Source of the DNA: Microbispora amethystogenes
GTDB lineage: Bacteria; Actinomycetota; Actinomycetes; Streptosporangiales; Streptosporangiaceae
Reading direction: 5' to 3'
Assembly: GCF_016863015.1 (NCBI RefSeq)
Contig: NZ_BOOB01000029.1
Location: 1 to 64,000 of the forward strand
Length of the DNA: 64,000 nucleotides
Below are positions 26,432 through 36,266 of the stretch, piece by piece. The notes under the pieces are model-generated. The model was not told the origin of the DNA and did no database searches. It saw nothing but the letters and a program-made list of their open reading frames with translations. The translations under genes and the position numbers were made by a program. Position 1 is the first letter of the stretch. Each line of letters begins with the position of its first letter.

Positions 26432-28177
26432 TCATTCTCCGCCCTCCCAGTTCGGCGCCATGTCGCGGGCGTACTTGATGTCGTCGTTGCTGGTGCCGGC
26501 GGCGACCATCGGCCAGACCATGGCGTCCTTGTGGACGACGAAGTCGATCACGACCGGCACGTCGTTGATCTCCATCGCCTTGGCGATGGTCGCGTCAACG
26601 TCCTCCGGCCGCTCGCACCGCAGGCCGACACAACCGTACGCCTCGGCGAGCTTCACGAAGTCCGGAATCCGCTTGACCTGCTGCAGGTCGGTGTTGGAGT
26701 ACCGCTCGTCGTAGAACAGCGTCTGCCACTGGCGGACCATGCCGAGGTTGCCGTTGTTGATGACGGCGACCTTGATCGGCACGCCCTCGATGGCGCAGGT
26801 GGCCAGCTCCTGGTTGGTCATCTGGAAGCAGCCGTCGCCGTCGATCGCCCACACGACCTTGTCCGGGCACCCCATCTTCGCGCCCATCGCCGCCGGGACC
26901 GCGAAGCCCATCGTGCCGGCGCCGCCGGAGTTGATGAACGTCCCTGGGTGCTCGTACCTGACGAACTGCGCGGTCCACATCTGGTGCTGGCCCACGCCCG
27001 CCGTGTAGATCGCCTCCGGGCCCACCAGTGCGCTCACCCGCTCGATGACGTACTGCGGGGCCAGCGAGCCGTCGGCGAACTCCTCGTAGCCCAGGGGGTA
27101 GGTCTCCTTGTAACCGTTGAGGAGCTGCCACCAGTCGGCGTAGTCGCCCTTGCGCCCGTCGGCCTGCTCGGTGCGGACCGCGTTGGTCAGGTCACCGATC
27201 ACCTCGCGGCAGTCGCCCACGATCGGCACGTCGGCGTGGCGGTTCTTGGAGATCTCCGCCGGGTCGATGTCGGCGTGGATGACCTTGGCGTGCGGGGCGA
27301 AGCTGTCCAGCCGGCCGGTGACGCGGTCGTCGAACCGCGTGCCGAGCGCGATCAGCAGGTCCGAGCGCTGGAGGGCGCCGACCGCCGAGACGCTGCCGTG
27401 CATGCCGGGCATGCCCATGTGCTGGGGGTGGCTGTCGGGGAAGGTGCCGCGCGCCATGAGCGTGGTGACCACCGGGATGCCGGTCAGCTCGGCCAGCTCC
27501 AGCAGCTCGGCCGACGCCCGCGCCTTGTGCACGCCGCCGCCGACGTAGAGCACCGGCCGCTTCGCCTCCGTCATCAGCCGGGCGGCCTCGCGGATCTGCT
27601 TGGAGTGCGGCCGGGTCACCGGGCGGTAACCGGGCAGCTGCATGACCGGGGGCCAGGAGAACGTGGTCGTCGCCGTCAGGGCGTCCTTGGCGATGTCCAC
27701 CAGGACCGGCCCGGGGCGGCCGGTGGCGGCGATGTGGAACGCCTCGGCGATCGTCCGCGGGATGTCCTCCGCGTTGGTGACCAGGAAGTTGTGCTTGGTG
27801 ATCGGCATGGTGATGCCGGAGATGTCCGCCTCCTGGAAGGCGTCGGTCCCGATGAGCGGGGTCGCGACCTGCCCGGTGATCGCGACGATCGGCACCGAGT
27901 CCATGTAGGCGTCCGCGATGGCGGTGACGAGGTTGGTCGCCCCCGGGCCGCTGGTGGCCATGCACACCCCGACCCTGCCGGTCGCCTGCGCATAGCCCTC
28001 GGCCGCGTGGCCGGCGCCCTGCTCGTGCCGTACGAGCACGTGCCTGACCTTGGTCGAGTCGTAGAGGGGATCGTAGGCGGGGAGAATGGCGCCGCCCGGG
28101 ATCCCGAACACCGTGTCGACCCCGACGTGCTCCAGTGCCCGCACCAGGGCCTGTGCACCTGTCATCTTTTCGGTCAT
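26432..28177 (-). CDS. ilvB: Acetolactate synthase large subunit
   Basis: 581 aa. ThDP-dependent enzyme with [16 protein letters not shown], the catalytic-Glu region [19 protein letters not shown], the FAD domain ([21 protein letters not shown]) and the ThDP motif [29 protein letters not shown]. It makes acetolactate and acetohydroxybutyrate. ATG 28177 follows AAGGA; longer in-frame extension runs through the attenuator and is not coding. Controlled by the leader at 28238-28344. Confidence 0.97.
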   Translation of the reverse strand: MTEKMTGAQALVRALEHVGVDTVFGIPGGAILPAYDPLYDSTKVRHVLVRHEQGAGHAAEGYAQATGRVGVCMATSGPGATNLVTAIADAYMDSVPIVAITGQVATPLIGTDAFQEADISGITMPITKHNFLVTNAEDIPRTIAEAFHIAATGRPGPVLVDIAKDALTATTTFSWPPVMQLPGYRPVTRPHSKQIREAARLMTEAKRPVLYVGGGVHKARASAELLELAELTGIPVVTTLMARGTFPDSHPQHMGMPGMHGSVSAVGALQRSDLLIALGTRFDDRVTGRLDSFAPHAKVIHADIDPAEISKNRHADVPIVGDCREVIGDLTNAVRTEQADGRKGDYADWWQLLNGYKETYPLGYEEFADGSLAPQYVIERVSALVGPEAIYTAGVGQHQMWTAQFVRYEHPGTFINSGGAGTMGFAVPAAMGAKMGCPDKVVWAIDGDGCFQMTNQELATCAIEGVPIKVAVINNGNLGMVRQWQTLFYDERYSNTDLQQVKRIPDFVKLAEAYGCVGLRCERPEDVDATIAKAMEINDVPVVIDFVVHKDAMVWPMVAAGTSNDDIKYARDMAPNWEGGE

Positions 28178-28237
28178 CGGCTCGTTCCTTGTGGCTGAGC
28201 TTGTGGTGGCTGTGCTGGTGGCTGGTCTTCTACCGGC

Positions 28238-28276
28238 ATAAAAAATGCCCCGTTCCGCTGGGCGGAGCTGGGGCGC
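28238..28276 (-). terminator. Attenuator terminator upstream of ilvB
   Basis: On the minus strand a stem (GCCCCAGCTCCGCC with CGGAACGGGGC, small mismatches) is followed by ATTTTTTATGCC. It lies between the leader peptide and the ilvB start, so it ends transcription early unless the leader ribosome stalls. Confidence 0.85.
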
Positions 28277-28296
28277 GCGCAGGACTGAGGGCTTCG

Positions 28297-28344
28297 TCAG
28301 GCTGCGCGCCTGCGAAGTACTACGAGGATCCCACCGCGATTCAT
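28297..28344 (-). CDS. ilvB leader peptide (Ile-Leu-Val-Val-Leu)
   Basis: 15-codon ORF reading [15 protein letters not shown] then TGA. All three branched-chain amino acids appear as a run of five sensing codons. Leader-peptide attenuation of ilvB operons is well established in actinobacteria. The stop codon lies 20 nt from the terminator stem. Confidence 0.88.
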   Translation of the reverse strand: MNRGGILVVLRRRAA

Positions 28345-28414
28345 GGCTACAACGATGTCCGATGACCGCCCTCACGTCAAATCATCTGGGACGCCCATCT
28401 CACCATCCAAGACT

Positions 28415-28683
28415 GTGTTTCCCGCTTCACCGTCGGCGCGCTCACACCCGCCGTCTTCCCTCGTCGCTCGTCCCTCGCGCCTCAGTCCAGACCGGCGGCG
28501 CGCCCCTCCGGCTCGCTCGGTGTTTCCCGCTTCACCGTCGGCGCGCTCACACCCGGCGTCTTCCCTCCGGCTCGCTCGGTGTTTCCCGCTTCACCGTCGG
28601 CGCGCTCACACCCGCCGTCTTCCCTCGTCGCTCGTCCCTCGCTCCTCAGTCCAGACCGGCGGCGCGCCCCTCCGGCTCGCTCG
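28415..28683. repeat. Tandem 105-bp repeat: two full copies around one internally deleted copy
   Basis: Copies run 28415-28519 (105 nt), 28520-28578 (59 nt) and 28579-28683 (105 nt), each beginning GTGTTTCCCGCTTCACCG. A further 10 nt of the unit (28684-28693) follow. The middle copy lacks 46 nt between short CCCTC direct repeats. The full copies differ at only a few positions, so the array is recent. It lies between the ilvB leader and the end of the GGDEF-EAL gene, outside any supported gene. Confidence 0.9.
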
Positions 28684-28694
28684 GTGTTTCCCGG

Positions 28695-31472
28695 CTAGGC
28701 GGTGTTCTGGAGGGTGGTGCCCGGCATGAGGTCGTCGACTCCGCGGGCGGTCATCGGGCGGGCGACCAGGTAGCCCTGCCCACGCGTGCAGCCCATTTTA
28801 CGGAGCAGGTCGAGCTGCTCGGGACGTTCGATGCCCTCGGCGACGACGATCAGGCCGAGATCGTTGCCGAGCTGCACGATGGTCCGCGTCAGCAGGGTCA
28901 GCGTGTCGTCGCGCCCCAGCCCGGAGACGAAGGACGGATCGATCTTGATCATGTCGACCGGAAGCTGGCGCAGGAACGCGAGCGACGCGTAGCCGGTGCC
29001 GAAGTCGTCGATGGCCAGCCGTACGCCAAGGGTTCTCAGCTCCGACAGCCTGCCGATCATCTCGCCGGCGTCCTCGACCAGCATCTCCTCGATGACTTCG
29101 AGGGTGAGCGCGCTGGCCGGCAGCCCGCTGTCGCTCAGCGCCTCCGACACGGTCTCCACGAAGCGCGGCGCCATGATCTGCCGTGCGGACAGGTTCAGCG
29201 CCAGCCCGATGTCCCAGGACGACGCGCGCCAGGCCGCCACCTCCTGACACGCCTCGCGCAGGATCCACTCGCTCAGCGGCACGATGATCCCGGTGTCCTC
29301 GGCCGGGCCGAGGAACTGCTCCGGCGGCACGAACGTGCCTCCACGCCACCAGCGGATCAGCGCCTCGACGGCGGTCACCCGCGACGTGGCGAGGTCGACG
29401 ACCGGCTGGTACTCGATCGCGAACTGGTTCTCCATCAGCGCCCGCTGCAGGTCCGAGGCGATCTCCAGGCGGCGTACGACGTCGGCGTGCATGTGGGTGG
29501 CGAAGACCTCCACCCGGCGCCCGCCGAGCTCCTTGGCCCGCGACATCGCCACGTCGGCGTTGCGCAGCAGGTCCCCGGAGGGCAGACCCTCCTCGGCGAA
29601 GGCGACGCCGACGCTGGCCGTCAGCGCGATGTCCCGGTCGGCCACCCGGAAGGGCTCGTTGGAGACCGCGCGGACGAGCCGCTCGGCCAGGTCGATGGCG
29701 GTCTGCGCGTCGGCGCCGCCCACAGTGCCGCCCGACATGCTGCCGCCCGACGCGCCCCCCTCCAGGAGGACCGCGAACTCGTCCCCGCCCCACCGGCCCA
29801 GCGTGTCGTCGGCCCGTACGGCGGACCGCAGGCGGCGGGCGGCCTGGCCGAGCAGGTGGTCGCCGCTCGCGTGCCCGACGGAGTCGTTGACGGCGGTGAA
29901 GCCGTCGAGGTCCAGGAAGATCACCGCGGTGCCGGCCGCGCCGCGGCGCGTGAGCACGTCGCGGGCCCGCTCCTCGAAGTAGGCCCGGTTGGGCAGCCCG
30001 GTGACCCCGTCGTGGAAGGTCAGATGGGTGACCTGGTTGCGCAGCGCGACCTGGTCGCTCAGGTCACGGATCGTGACCAGGACGAGGTCGTCGTCGCGTA
30101 CGTGCCGGGCGGCGACCGTCTCGGTCGGCCGCCAGGTGCCGTCGGAGGCCCGGAAGCGGCAGGAGACACGGGTGCCGCCCTCCTGCTCCGGCCCGTCGTC
30201 CTCGTCCGCCATACGGCTGATCAGCGCCTGCACGGCCGGGAGGTCCTCGGGGTGGACGTAGTCGAAGATCGGCCGGAAGGCGAGGTCCTCCGGGCGGTAG
30301 CCGTACGTCGCCTCAAGGCCGGGACCCGCCTCCTGGACGATCCCCTCGGGGTCGCAGACGAGCACCACGTCGCCGGTGTTCTCGGCGAGCCGCCGCAGTT
30401 GCTGCTCCCCCACGTCGACGAGGCGGCGCATGCCCGCGGTCTCGACCAGCAGCACGAACAGGCGGCCGAGCAGGACGAGCACGACCGTGGCGGCCACGAT
30501 CGCGAGGGCGGCGTCGCGGGTGCCCCCGACGGCGTGCAGGGTGGCGACCAGCGTCGCGACGGCGACCAGCACGAGCGGGGTGGCGGCGGTCACCGCCGCG
30601 GTCAGCGGCCTCGCCGGCCGGTCCTGCTCCACCCACGGCGTGACGGCGAGGACGAGCAGCAGGGCGGGCACGAGGAGTCCGGCGACGAGGGGCGGATGGT
30701 CGCCGCCGAGCCGGGCGAGCGCGGTCGCCAGCTCCGCGACGGTTATCGCGGCGAGCACCCCGACGCCGGTGAGCCCGACCACCCGGTTGCCCGACCGGGA
30801 CGCGGCCACCGCGGGCGTCACCGCGCAGGTCGCGAGCAGGCAGATCACGGGGAGCGCGAGCGCGGCGAAGAACGCGCCGGTGTCCTCCGTACGGCGGAAC
30901 GCCGGGCCGAGCACGGCGACCCAGGCCACGGCGAACACGGACGCCGCGCCGAGATAGGCGTCGGCGGCCTGGCGGATCACCCCCCGCGTGTACGCCGGGG
31001 GTTTCACGGACAGACCGCAGCCGATCGCGAGCAGCACCGATCCGGCGAGGATGAGCAGGTCGGCGAAAGTGAGCACGAACGGCGTGCCGTCGGCCACCGG
31101 GCGGACGCCCACGCCGAGGAGCCAGGTGAGCGATCCGGCGGTCATCCACCGCCAGGCGGCGGGCTGGCGCCGGTGACCGGGAGTCACGCGGGAGGCGGCC
31201 ATGATCAGCGACACCGCCGCGAGGAGACCGGTGACGACTCCCGCGACCGCGGTCACCACCGGGGCGGAACCCCCGGTGATCAGAGCCACGACGATCGCCA
31301 CCGCGCCGAGCCCGGCGGCGGTGGTGAGGGGGACCCTGGGGTCGCGCCTGACGTTCACGTGCGTCGCCTCTGCACCTGTCGCCGCCTCACCCGTGGCGGA
31401 GGCGCCTTCCGGGGTTTCGGCGGGGTCCGGAGTCGCGTCAGCGTCGCCGGTTCCGGTGGGGTGTGCCGTCAC
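28695..31472 (-). CDS. Membrane-anchored GGDEF-EAL protein with PAS domain
   Basis: 925 aa. A cytosolic head (1-45) is followed by about ten hydrophobic segments (48-335), a PAS domain (about 345-470: LRRLAENTGDVVLVCDPEGIV), a GGDEF domain with intact GGDEF at 562-566, and an EAL domain with EAL at 703-705 and later DDFGTGYASLAFL. Both catalytic signatures are intact, so it could make and degrade cyclic di-GMP. The GTG at 31472 follows GGGAGGGG. It is one of two such proteins in the window. Confidence 0.92.
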   Translation of the reverse strand: MTAHPTGTGDADATPDPAETPEGASATGEAATGAEATHVNVRRDPRVPLTTAAGLGAVAIVVALITGGSAPVVTAVAGVVTGLLAAVSLIMAASRVTPGHRRQPAAWRWMTAGSLTWLLGVGVRPVADGTPFVLTFADLLILAGSVLLAIGCGLSVKPPAYTRGVIRQAADAYLGAASVFAVAWVAVLGPAFRRTEDTGAFFAALALPVICLLATCAVTPAVAASRSGNRVVGLTGVGVLAAITVAELATALARLGGDHPPLVAGLLVPALLLVLAVTPWVEQDRPARPLTAAVTAATPLVLVAVATLVATLHAVGGTRDAALAIVAATVVLVLLGRLFVLLVETAGMRRLVDVGEQQLRRLAENTGDVVLVCDPEGIVQEAGPGLEATYGYRPEDLAFRPIFDYVHPEDLPAVQALISRMADEDDGPEQEGGTRVSCRFRASDGTWRPTETVAARHVRDDDLVLVTIRDLSDQVALRNQVTHLTFHDGVTGLPNRAYFEERARDVLTRRGAAGTAVIFLDLDGFTAVNDSVGHASGDHLLGQAARRLRSAVRADDTLGRWGGDEFAVLLEGGASGGSMSGGTVGGADAQTAIDLAERLVRAVSNEPFRVADRDIALTASVGVAFAEEGLPSGDLLRNADVAMSRAKELGGRRVEVFATHMHADVVRRLEIASDLQRALMENQFAIEYQPVVDLATSRVTAVEALIRWWRGGTFVPPEQFLGPAEDTGIIVPLSEWILREACQEVAAWRASSWDIGLALNLSARQIMAPRFVETVSEALSDSGLPASALTLEVIEEMLVEDAGEMIGRLSELRTLGVRLAIDDFGTGYASLAFLRQLPVDMIKIDPSFVSGLGRDDTLTLLTRTIVQLGNDLGLIVVAEGIERPEQLDLLRKMGCTRGQGYLVARPMTARGVDDLMPGTTLQNTA

Positions 31473-31659
31473 TGCCCCTCCCGTCCTCGACTCGGCTTTA
31501 CTCTCCCTGTCACATGGCCAGTGTGCGCACAGCCGCTGATCGAGAGGAGGACAACCGACGAGTCGTCACCGATCTGATAACCAAGCCGTGCACGATGAGC
31601 CTCACCCTACGCACCCCAGGTCACGGCGCAGCCACGTTCCGGAATCCTTAACGGAGCGG

Positions 31660-32580
31660 TCAGTAATGCCCGGTGATCATGTTAGCGAGGGGCCGGCCCG
31701 TCAGATGACGGATGATCTGCTCGCGCACCAGTTCGCGCGTACGCCGGACGGAGGCGGGTGTGCTGCCGGCCACGTGCGGCGTGATGAAGACCCCCGGCGC
31801 GGTCCACAGAGGGTGATCGGAGGGCAGCGGCTCGACCGGCGTCACGTCGAGGGCCGCCCGCAGCCTGCCCGCCCGCAGTTCGGCCAGCAGTGCGTCGCCG
31901 TCCACCACCGATCCGCGCGCCGCGTTCACCAGCAGCGCGCCGTCCTTCATCCGGGCGAGGAACTCCGCGTCCACCAGGCCGGCCGTGCTCGTGGTGGCGG
32001 GCACGAGCAGCACGACCACGTCGGCGTGCGGGAGCAGCGCGGGAAGCTCGTCCTGGCCGTGGACGTTGTCCCGGGCCGTCCGCGCCACCCGGACGATCTC
32101 CACCTCGAACCCGGCGAGGCGCCGTTCCAGCGCCTCGCCGATCGAGCCGTACCCGACGATCAGCACGGTGGAGTCGGCGAGGACCCCGGTGTGGTGGTAG
32201 GTCCACTCCCCGCGCGCCTGCGCGGTCACGAAGCCGGGGAAGTCCCGCCGCATCGCGATCATCGCGCCCACCGCCCACTCCGCCGTACCCGCGTCGTGGA
32301 CCCCGCGCGCGTTGCACAGCACCGCCTTCGGCGGGAGGTGCGGCAGGTACGGCTCGACCCCCGCCGTCACGGTCTGCAGCAGGCGGAGGTTGCCCATGCG
32401 GCCCAGCAGGCCGGGGATGCCCGGCACCGGGACCAGCGGCGGCACCCAGATCTCCACCTCCTCGGGCGGTCCCGGCAGCGGGCCCGTCCCGTCGTAGACC
32501 TTCCGGTCGGGGACGGGCAGCCCGTCCGGCAGGGTGGACAGATCGTCGGCGATGTCCTGTGTGGCGACCCAGATGTTCAC
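31660..32580 (-). CDS. D-2-hydroxyacid dehydrogenase family protein
   Basis: 306 aa. NAD-binding GYGSIG at 143-148, VNAARGSVVDGDAL with the catalytic Arg, and ITPHVAGSTPAS with the catalytic His. Family enzymes reduce 2-ketoacids to D-2-hydroxyacids; the substrate is unknown. GTG start at 32580; an upstream in-frame extension overlaps the divergent sugar dehydrogenase gene and is not credible. Confidence 0.87.
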   Translation of the reverse strand: MNIWVATQDIADDLSTLPDGLPVPDRKVYDGTGPLPGPPEEVEIWVPPLVPVPGIPGLLGRMGNLRLLQTVTAGVEPYLPHLPPKAVLCNARGVHDAGTAEWAVGAMIAMRRDFPGFVTAQARGEWTYHHTGVLADSTVLIVGYGSIGEALERRLAGFEVEIVRVARTARDNVHGQDELPALLPHADVVVLLVPATTSTAGLVDAEFLARMKDGALLVNAARGSVVDGDALLAELRAGRLRAALDVTPVEPLPSDHPLWTAPGVFITPHVAGSTPASVRRTRELVREQIIRHLTGRPLANMITGHY

Positions 32581-32644
32581 AGGCAACAACCTAGGGAACC
32601 ATCGCGACGGCCCGCGAGTAAGGGTGGACGAGGAGGTCACGGTG

Positions 32645-33856
32645 ATGACGGACAGGCACGGCGCGGGCACTGCCCTGTCGATGGCGAGACTGTCGGCGGC
32701 GCTGCTGGCGGTCGCCCTGCCGGTGGTCGCGGGGTGCGGGCAGGGCGGAGAGGCGGGCAGGACTCCCCCGCCGCTGCCCGCCGCGAGCGCCACCGGCGGC
32801 TCCGGCGACTCGGGCGACTCGGGCAGCTCCGGCGACTCCGGCGCGGGCACGGAGCCCGGTCCGGACGGCGCCGCGACCGCCGTCGCCCCGGGCCGGCCGC
32901 GCACGCTGGTCCGCGGGCTCTCGGTCCCCTGGGCGATCGCGTTCCTGCCCGGCGGCGACGCGCTGGTGACCGAGCGCGAGTCGGCACGGCTGCTGCGGAT
33001 CACGCCGGAGGGCCGGGTCCACGAGGCGGGCGTGATCGAGGGGGTGTCGGCGAGCGGCGAGGGCGGCCTGCTGGGCGTGGCCGTCTCGCCCCGCTACGCG
33101 ACCGACCACCACGTCTTCGTCTACCTGACCTCCGGCGACGACAACCGGATCGTCCGCTACCGCTACGACGGGCGGCTCTCCGAGCGCCGCGTGATCGTCA
33201 CCGGCATCCCGAAGGGGGCCATCCACAACGGGGGCCGCCTCGCCTTCGGGCCCGACGGCTACCTCTACGCCTCCACCGGGGAGACCGGCGAGCGCGGCAT
33301 GGCCCAGGACCGGAACGCGCTGGGCGGCAAGATCCTGCGCATGACCCCCGACGGCCGGCCCGCCCCGGGCAACCCCTTCGGCACGCTGGTCTGGTCGTAC
33401 GGCCACCGCAACGTTCAGGGGCTCGCCTGGGACGAGCGCGGCCACATGTACGCCACCGAGTTCGGCCAGAACACCTACGACGAGATCAACCTCATCGAGA
33501 AGGGCCGCGACTACGGCTGGCCGGAGGTCGAGGGCGTGGGCGGCCGTCCCGAATACGCCGATCCCCTGCTGACCTGGTCGACCGACCAGGCGTCGCCGTC
33601 CGGTCTCGCGTACGCGCGGGGCGCGCTGTGGGCCGCCGCCCTGCGCGGCCAGCGGCTGTGGCGGGTGCCGGTGGACGGGTCAGGACGCGCCGGGCGGCCC
33701 ACCGCGCTTTACGACGGCGAATACGGCCGGCTGCGCGCGGTGGCCGCCGCGCCCGACGGAACCCTGTGGGTGAGCACCAGCAACCGCGACGGACGGGGTT
33801 CCCCCCGGGACGGCGACGATCGCATTCTTCTGGTTGCCGCCGCGCCCCCGTCCTGA
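32645..33856 (+). CDS. PQQ-type soluble sugar dehydrogenase-like lipoprotein
   Basis: 403 aa. A lipoprotein signal ends in VVAGC (lipid Cys31), followed by a Gly/Ser/Asp-rich linker. The rest is a six-bladed beta-propeller of the glucose/sorbosone dehydrogenase family: LSVPWAIAFLPGGDALVTER, EGGLLGVAVSPRYA, KGAIHNGGRLAFGPDGYLY (His-Asn-Gly-Gly active-site segment), NPFGTLVWSYGHRNVQGLAWDE, EFGQNTYDEINLIEKGRDYGWP. It would oxidise sugars at the cell surface. Its last 177 nt overlap the convergent VanW gene. Confidence 0.85.
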   Translation: MTDRHGAGTALSMARLSAALLAVALPVVAGCGQGGEAGRTPPPLPAASATGGSGDSGDSGSSGDSGAGTEPGPDGAATAVAPGRPRTLVRGLSVPWAIAFLPGGDALVTERESARLLRITPEGRVHEAGVIEGVSASGEGGLLGVAVSPRYATDHHVFVYLTSGDDNRIVRYRYDGRLSERRVIVTGIPKGAIHNGGRLAFGPDGYLYASTGETGERGMAQDRNALGGKILRMTPDGRPAPGNPFGTLVWSYGHRNVQGLAWDERGHMYATEFGQNTYDEINLIEKGRDYGWPEVEGVGGRPEYADPLLTWSTDQASPSGLAYARGALWAAALRGQRLWRVPVDGSGRAGRPTALYDGEYGRLRAVAAAPDGTLWVSTSNRDGRGSPRDGDDRILLVAAAPPS

Positions 33857-35935
33857 TCCCTTTCTCTGCCCTTGCCCCTGGCCTTGCCCCTGGCCTTGCC
33901 CTTGTTTCCGTCCTGAGCCCTGCCCCTGGCCCTGGCCTTTTCCGCGGTCGCCGCCGCGCCCCTTGGCCGCACGGCAGACGACCTTGGCCTGGGCCCGGTA
34001 GGAGGTCCGGAAGGTCTGCCGGGAGACGACCTCGCCGCCCTGCCGCAGCACGCGGGTCACGGTGGCGGTGAACCCGGGCTGCCCCGGCGCCTCGACGCAG
34101 CCGGGCCCGTGCCCGGTCATCGGCGGCAGCGTGACCTGGGCGCCGGAGACCGGCCCCTGCAGGTCCACCTCGTACCGCCGGGTGCTCCACAACGCGATGT
34201 CCAGCGACGTGCCGGTGGCCGACGCCTGGACGAACACGCCGTACGGCGAGTCGTTCCTCCACCGCAGGTCCGGGTCGGGGAAGGACACCGCGGCCTCGGT
34301 GCCCACCGGCAACTGCGGGGCGTGGACCTCGGGCGGGGTGTGCTCGGCGACCCGCAGCCCGGCCCGGATCACCGCGTTCAGCAGGGTGGTCGCGACCTGG
34401 GACATCCCTGGCGCGTCCGTGCCGGCCTTCCCGTCGATCAGCGTGGGGACGATGCCGTCGAACCCCGCCTCCGCGTCGCGCCGCCCGAGCGCCTCGTTGA
34501 AGGAGAAGGTCTCCCCCGGAGGGACCAGGCGGCCGTCCAGGAGCGCGGCCGCGGCCCGGATGTTTCCGGCGCGCTCCGGGCAGCAGGCGTAGGAGGTCGT
34601 GAAACGGCCGACCTCCTCCTTGATCCCCATACGGCGCACGTCGTCGTCGCCGCTCCGCGGCGGCCCGTCCACGACCCGCACGGCCACCGTACGATCACCG
34701 GCGCCAAGAGCGGTCACCACGTCGGCCGCGAGGCGGTCGGTGTCCACGCGCTCCCCCGGCCTCGCGCCGACCAGCGCCGGCCGCCCGCTCCTGATCGTGA
34801 AGGAGGCGTCGCGGGACGCCCGCCCGGGGTCGAGCAGCCTCGGCGCGACGGGCGTGGCCGCCGCGACGGCGTCGAAGCGGGGACGCAGGACCGCGCCGTC
34901 CGGCGTGAACGTCAGGTGCCGTGCCACCACGGCCGGCGGCAGGGAGACGGAGCGGGTCCCGTTGGTCAGCGTGAGCGGCGCGGCCACCGCCCGGCTCGCC
35001 CAGCGCAGGGCCCGGTGCACCTCGGCGCGGGTGATGTGCGGCAGGTCCCGCAGCGTGGGCGCCACCACGACGATCTCGGGGTCGAGGTATCCCCTCACAA
35101 TCTGGTCGGCGGTGACCTTCCGGTCGAGGACGCGGCCCACCCGGGGATAGACCGGGACCGGGGTGACTCCGTCGAACGAGACGCCGCCCTCCCGCGCCGG
35201 GTTGTCCAGCCGGTCGGCGATGTCCCCCACCAGGTCGTCGAGGCGGCGCCGGTCGACCGACACCACGGGCTCCACCTCACGGCTGCCGGTGAGCGCGGCC
35301 CACACCGCCCACGGGCTCGGGAAGCCGGTCACCGCCCGGCGGACCGTCCCCTCGACGTCGAGCGACAGACCGGCGTCCCCCGGGTTCACGGTCAGCCGCC
35401 GCGTGCCCTGCCGTACGATCACCGGCGTCCTGGTCTGGGCGTACAACCGTTCGTTCAGGGTGGCGGCGGCCTCGGTCCGGCTCTGGCCGCCGATGTCCAC
35501 ACCGAGCACGCTGGTGCCGGGCAGGACCTTCCCGGTCATGGTGAAGGCCGGCACGAGATAGAGCACGACGAGCAGCGCCACCAGGCCGATCAGCGTGCGG
35601 CCGAGGATGCCGCCCTTCTTCGGCGGGTCGAGCAGGTCGAGGTCCGGTGCGGCGACGACGACCGGTTCCTCCCGGACGGCGCGGTCGGGCACCGGCCACG
35701 GCTCGATCGGCGGTGCGGGCGGAACGGCGCCCGCACCGGACGGCCGGGCGGCAGGCGCCACCGGGGCGGGCGGTTCGGCGAAGAGGTCGGCCGACACCCC
35801 CTTGGGCAGCGCCGACACCCCTCGAGGCAGGGACGTGACCCGGCGCACCGGGTGTACGCGCGGCGGGGGAGACGCCGCTCCGGACGGATCCGCGGGATCC
35901 GTGGGCGGGTCGCCGGACGCTCCGGCGTTACGCAC
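33680..35935 (-). CDS. VanW family membrane-anchored protein with Gly-Gln-rich tail
   Basis: 751 aa. Pro/Ala-rich cytosolic N-terminus (1-108), one membrane helix (111-131), peptidoglycan-binding-like domains (about 140-435), then VanW (from 436: MGIKEEVGRFTTSYACCPERAGNIRAAAALLDG; PPGETFSFNEALG; GMSQVATTLLNAVIRAGL). From about residue 656 the chain is Gly/Gln/Lys/Arg repeats, and the final stretch is read antiparallel through the sugar dehydrogenase gene. VanW proteins occur in vancomycin-resistance clusters and elsewhere; function unknown, probably extracytoplasmic wall binding. Confidence 0.85.
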   Translation of the reverse strand: MRNAGASGDPPTDPADPSGAASPPPRVHPVRRVTSLPRGVSALPKGVSADLFAEPPAPVAPAARPSGAGAVPPAPPIEPWPVPDRAVREEPVVVAAPDLDLLDPPKKGGILGRTLIGLVALLVVLYLVPAFTMTGKVLPGTSVLGVDIGGQSRTEAAATLNERLYAQTRTPVIVRQGTRRLTVNPGDAGLSLDVEGTVRRAVTGFPSPWAVWAALTGSREVEPVVSVDRRRLDDLVGDIADRLDNPAREGGVSFDGVTPVPVYPRVGRVLDRKVTADQIVRGYLDPEIVVVAPTLRDLPHITRAEVHRALRWASRAVAAPLTLTNGTRSVSLPPAVVARHLTFTPDGAVLRPRFDAVAAATPVAPRLLDPGRASRDASFTIRSGRPALVGARPGERVDTDRLAADVVTALGAGDRTVAVRVVDGPPRSGDDDVRRMGIKEEVGRFTTSYACCPERAGNIRAAAALLDGRLVPPGETFSFNEALGRRDAEAGFDGIVPTLIDGKAGTDAPGMSQVATTLLNAVIRAGLRVAEHTPPEVHAPQLPVGTEAAVSFPDPDLRWRNDSPYGVFVQASATGTSLDIALWSTRRYEVDLQGPVSGAQVTLPPMTGHGPGCVEAPGQPGFTATVTRVLRQGGEVVSRQTFRTSYRAQAKVVCRAAKGRGGDRGKGQGQGQGSGRKQGQGQGQGQGQGQRKGSGRGRGGNQKNAIVAVPGGTPSVAVAGAHPQGSVGRGGHRAQPAVFAVVKRGGPPGAS

Positions 35936-36266
35936 GCCTCGCTCTCCTCAGGCTCAAGGTCAACTCCGATCAGTTAACCCTAAAACACCCTCCGCTGGAT
36001 ATCTCCGGAAGCAACAGCTCTGCCACGCTTTCCGTGGAGTGCGCACGCCTTTGTCACCCAACCGGTCGTCGCCGCCGCCCGAGCACAGATCACCCCGCAC
36101 CGCCGCACACGTGGCCTCGGTACGGCGGAGCGGGACCGAGCAAAAGAGGGCACAGTGGAGACGGCCTCGGCGGCGCACACCCCTCACGCGGGGACGCAGG
36201 TGTCGCCCGGGCCCACTCCCTGCCGGCCGCCCGCCGCTTCCGCGGCGGGCGGCGCGGGACGCTTCG
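35936..36266. other. Intergenic region between gatB and the VanW gene
   Basis: 331 nt. The part near 35960-36010 is A/T-richer and should contain the VanW promoter. The gatB hairpin lies at 36226-36253. No gene is supported. Confidence 0.45.
36226..36253 (-). terminator. Hairpin terminator of the gatCAB operon
   Basis: A 12-bp perfect stem (GCCGCCCGCCGC with complement, loop TTCC) just past the gatB stop on the minus strand. No T run. Confidence 0.65.

Noticed and set aside
28415-28693. CRISPR-like array
   Set aside because: The units are directly adjacent 105-bp copies without unique spacers and no cas genes are near.
28245-31577. Very long plus-strand open frame opposite the GGDEF-EAL gene
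   Set aside because: High-GC genomes give long antisense frames; the composition is Arg/Gly/His-rich without domain order, and the minus strand encodes a complete GGDEF-EAL protein.
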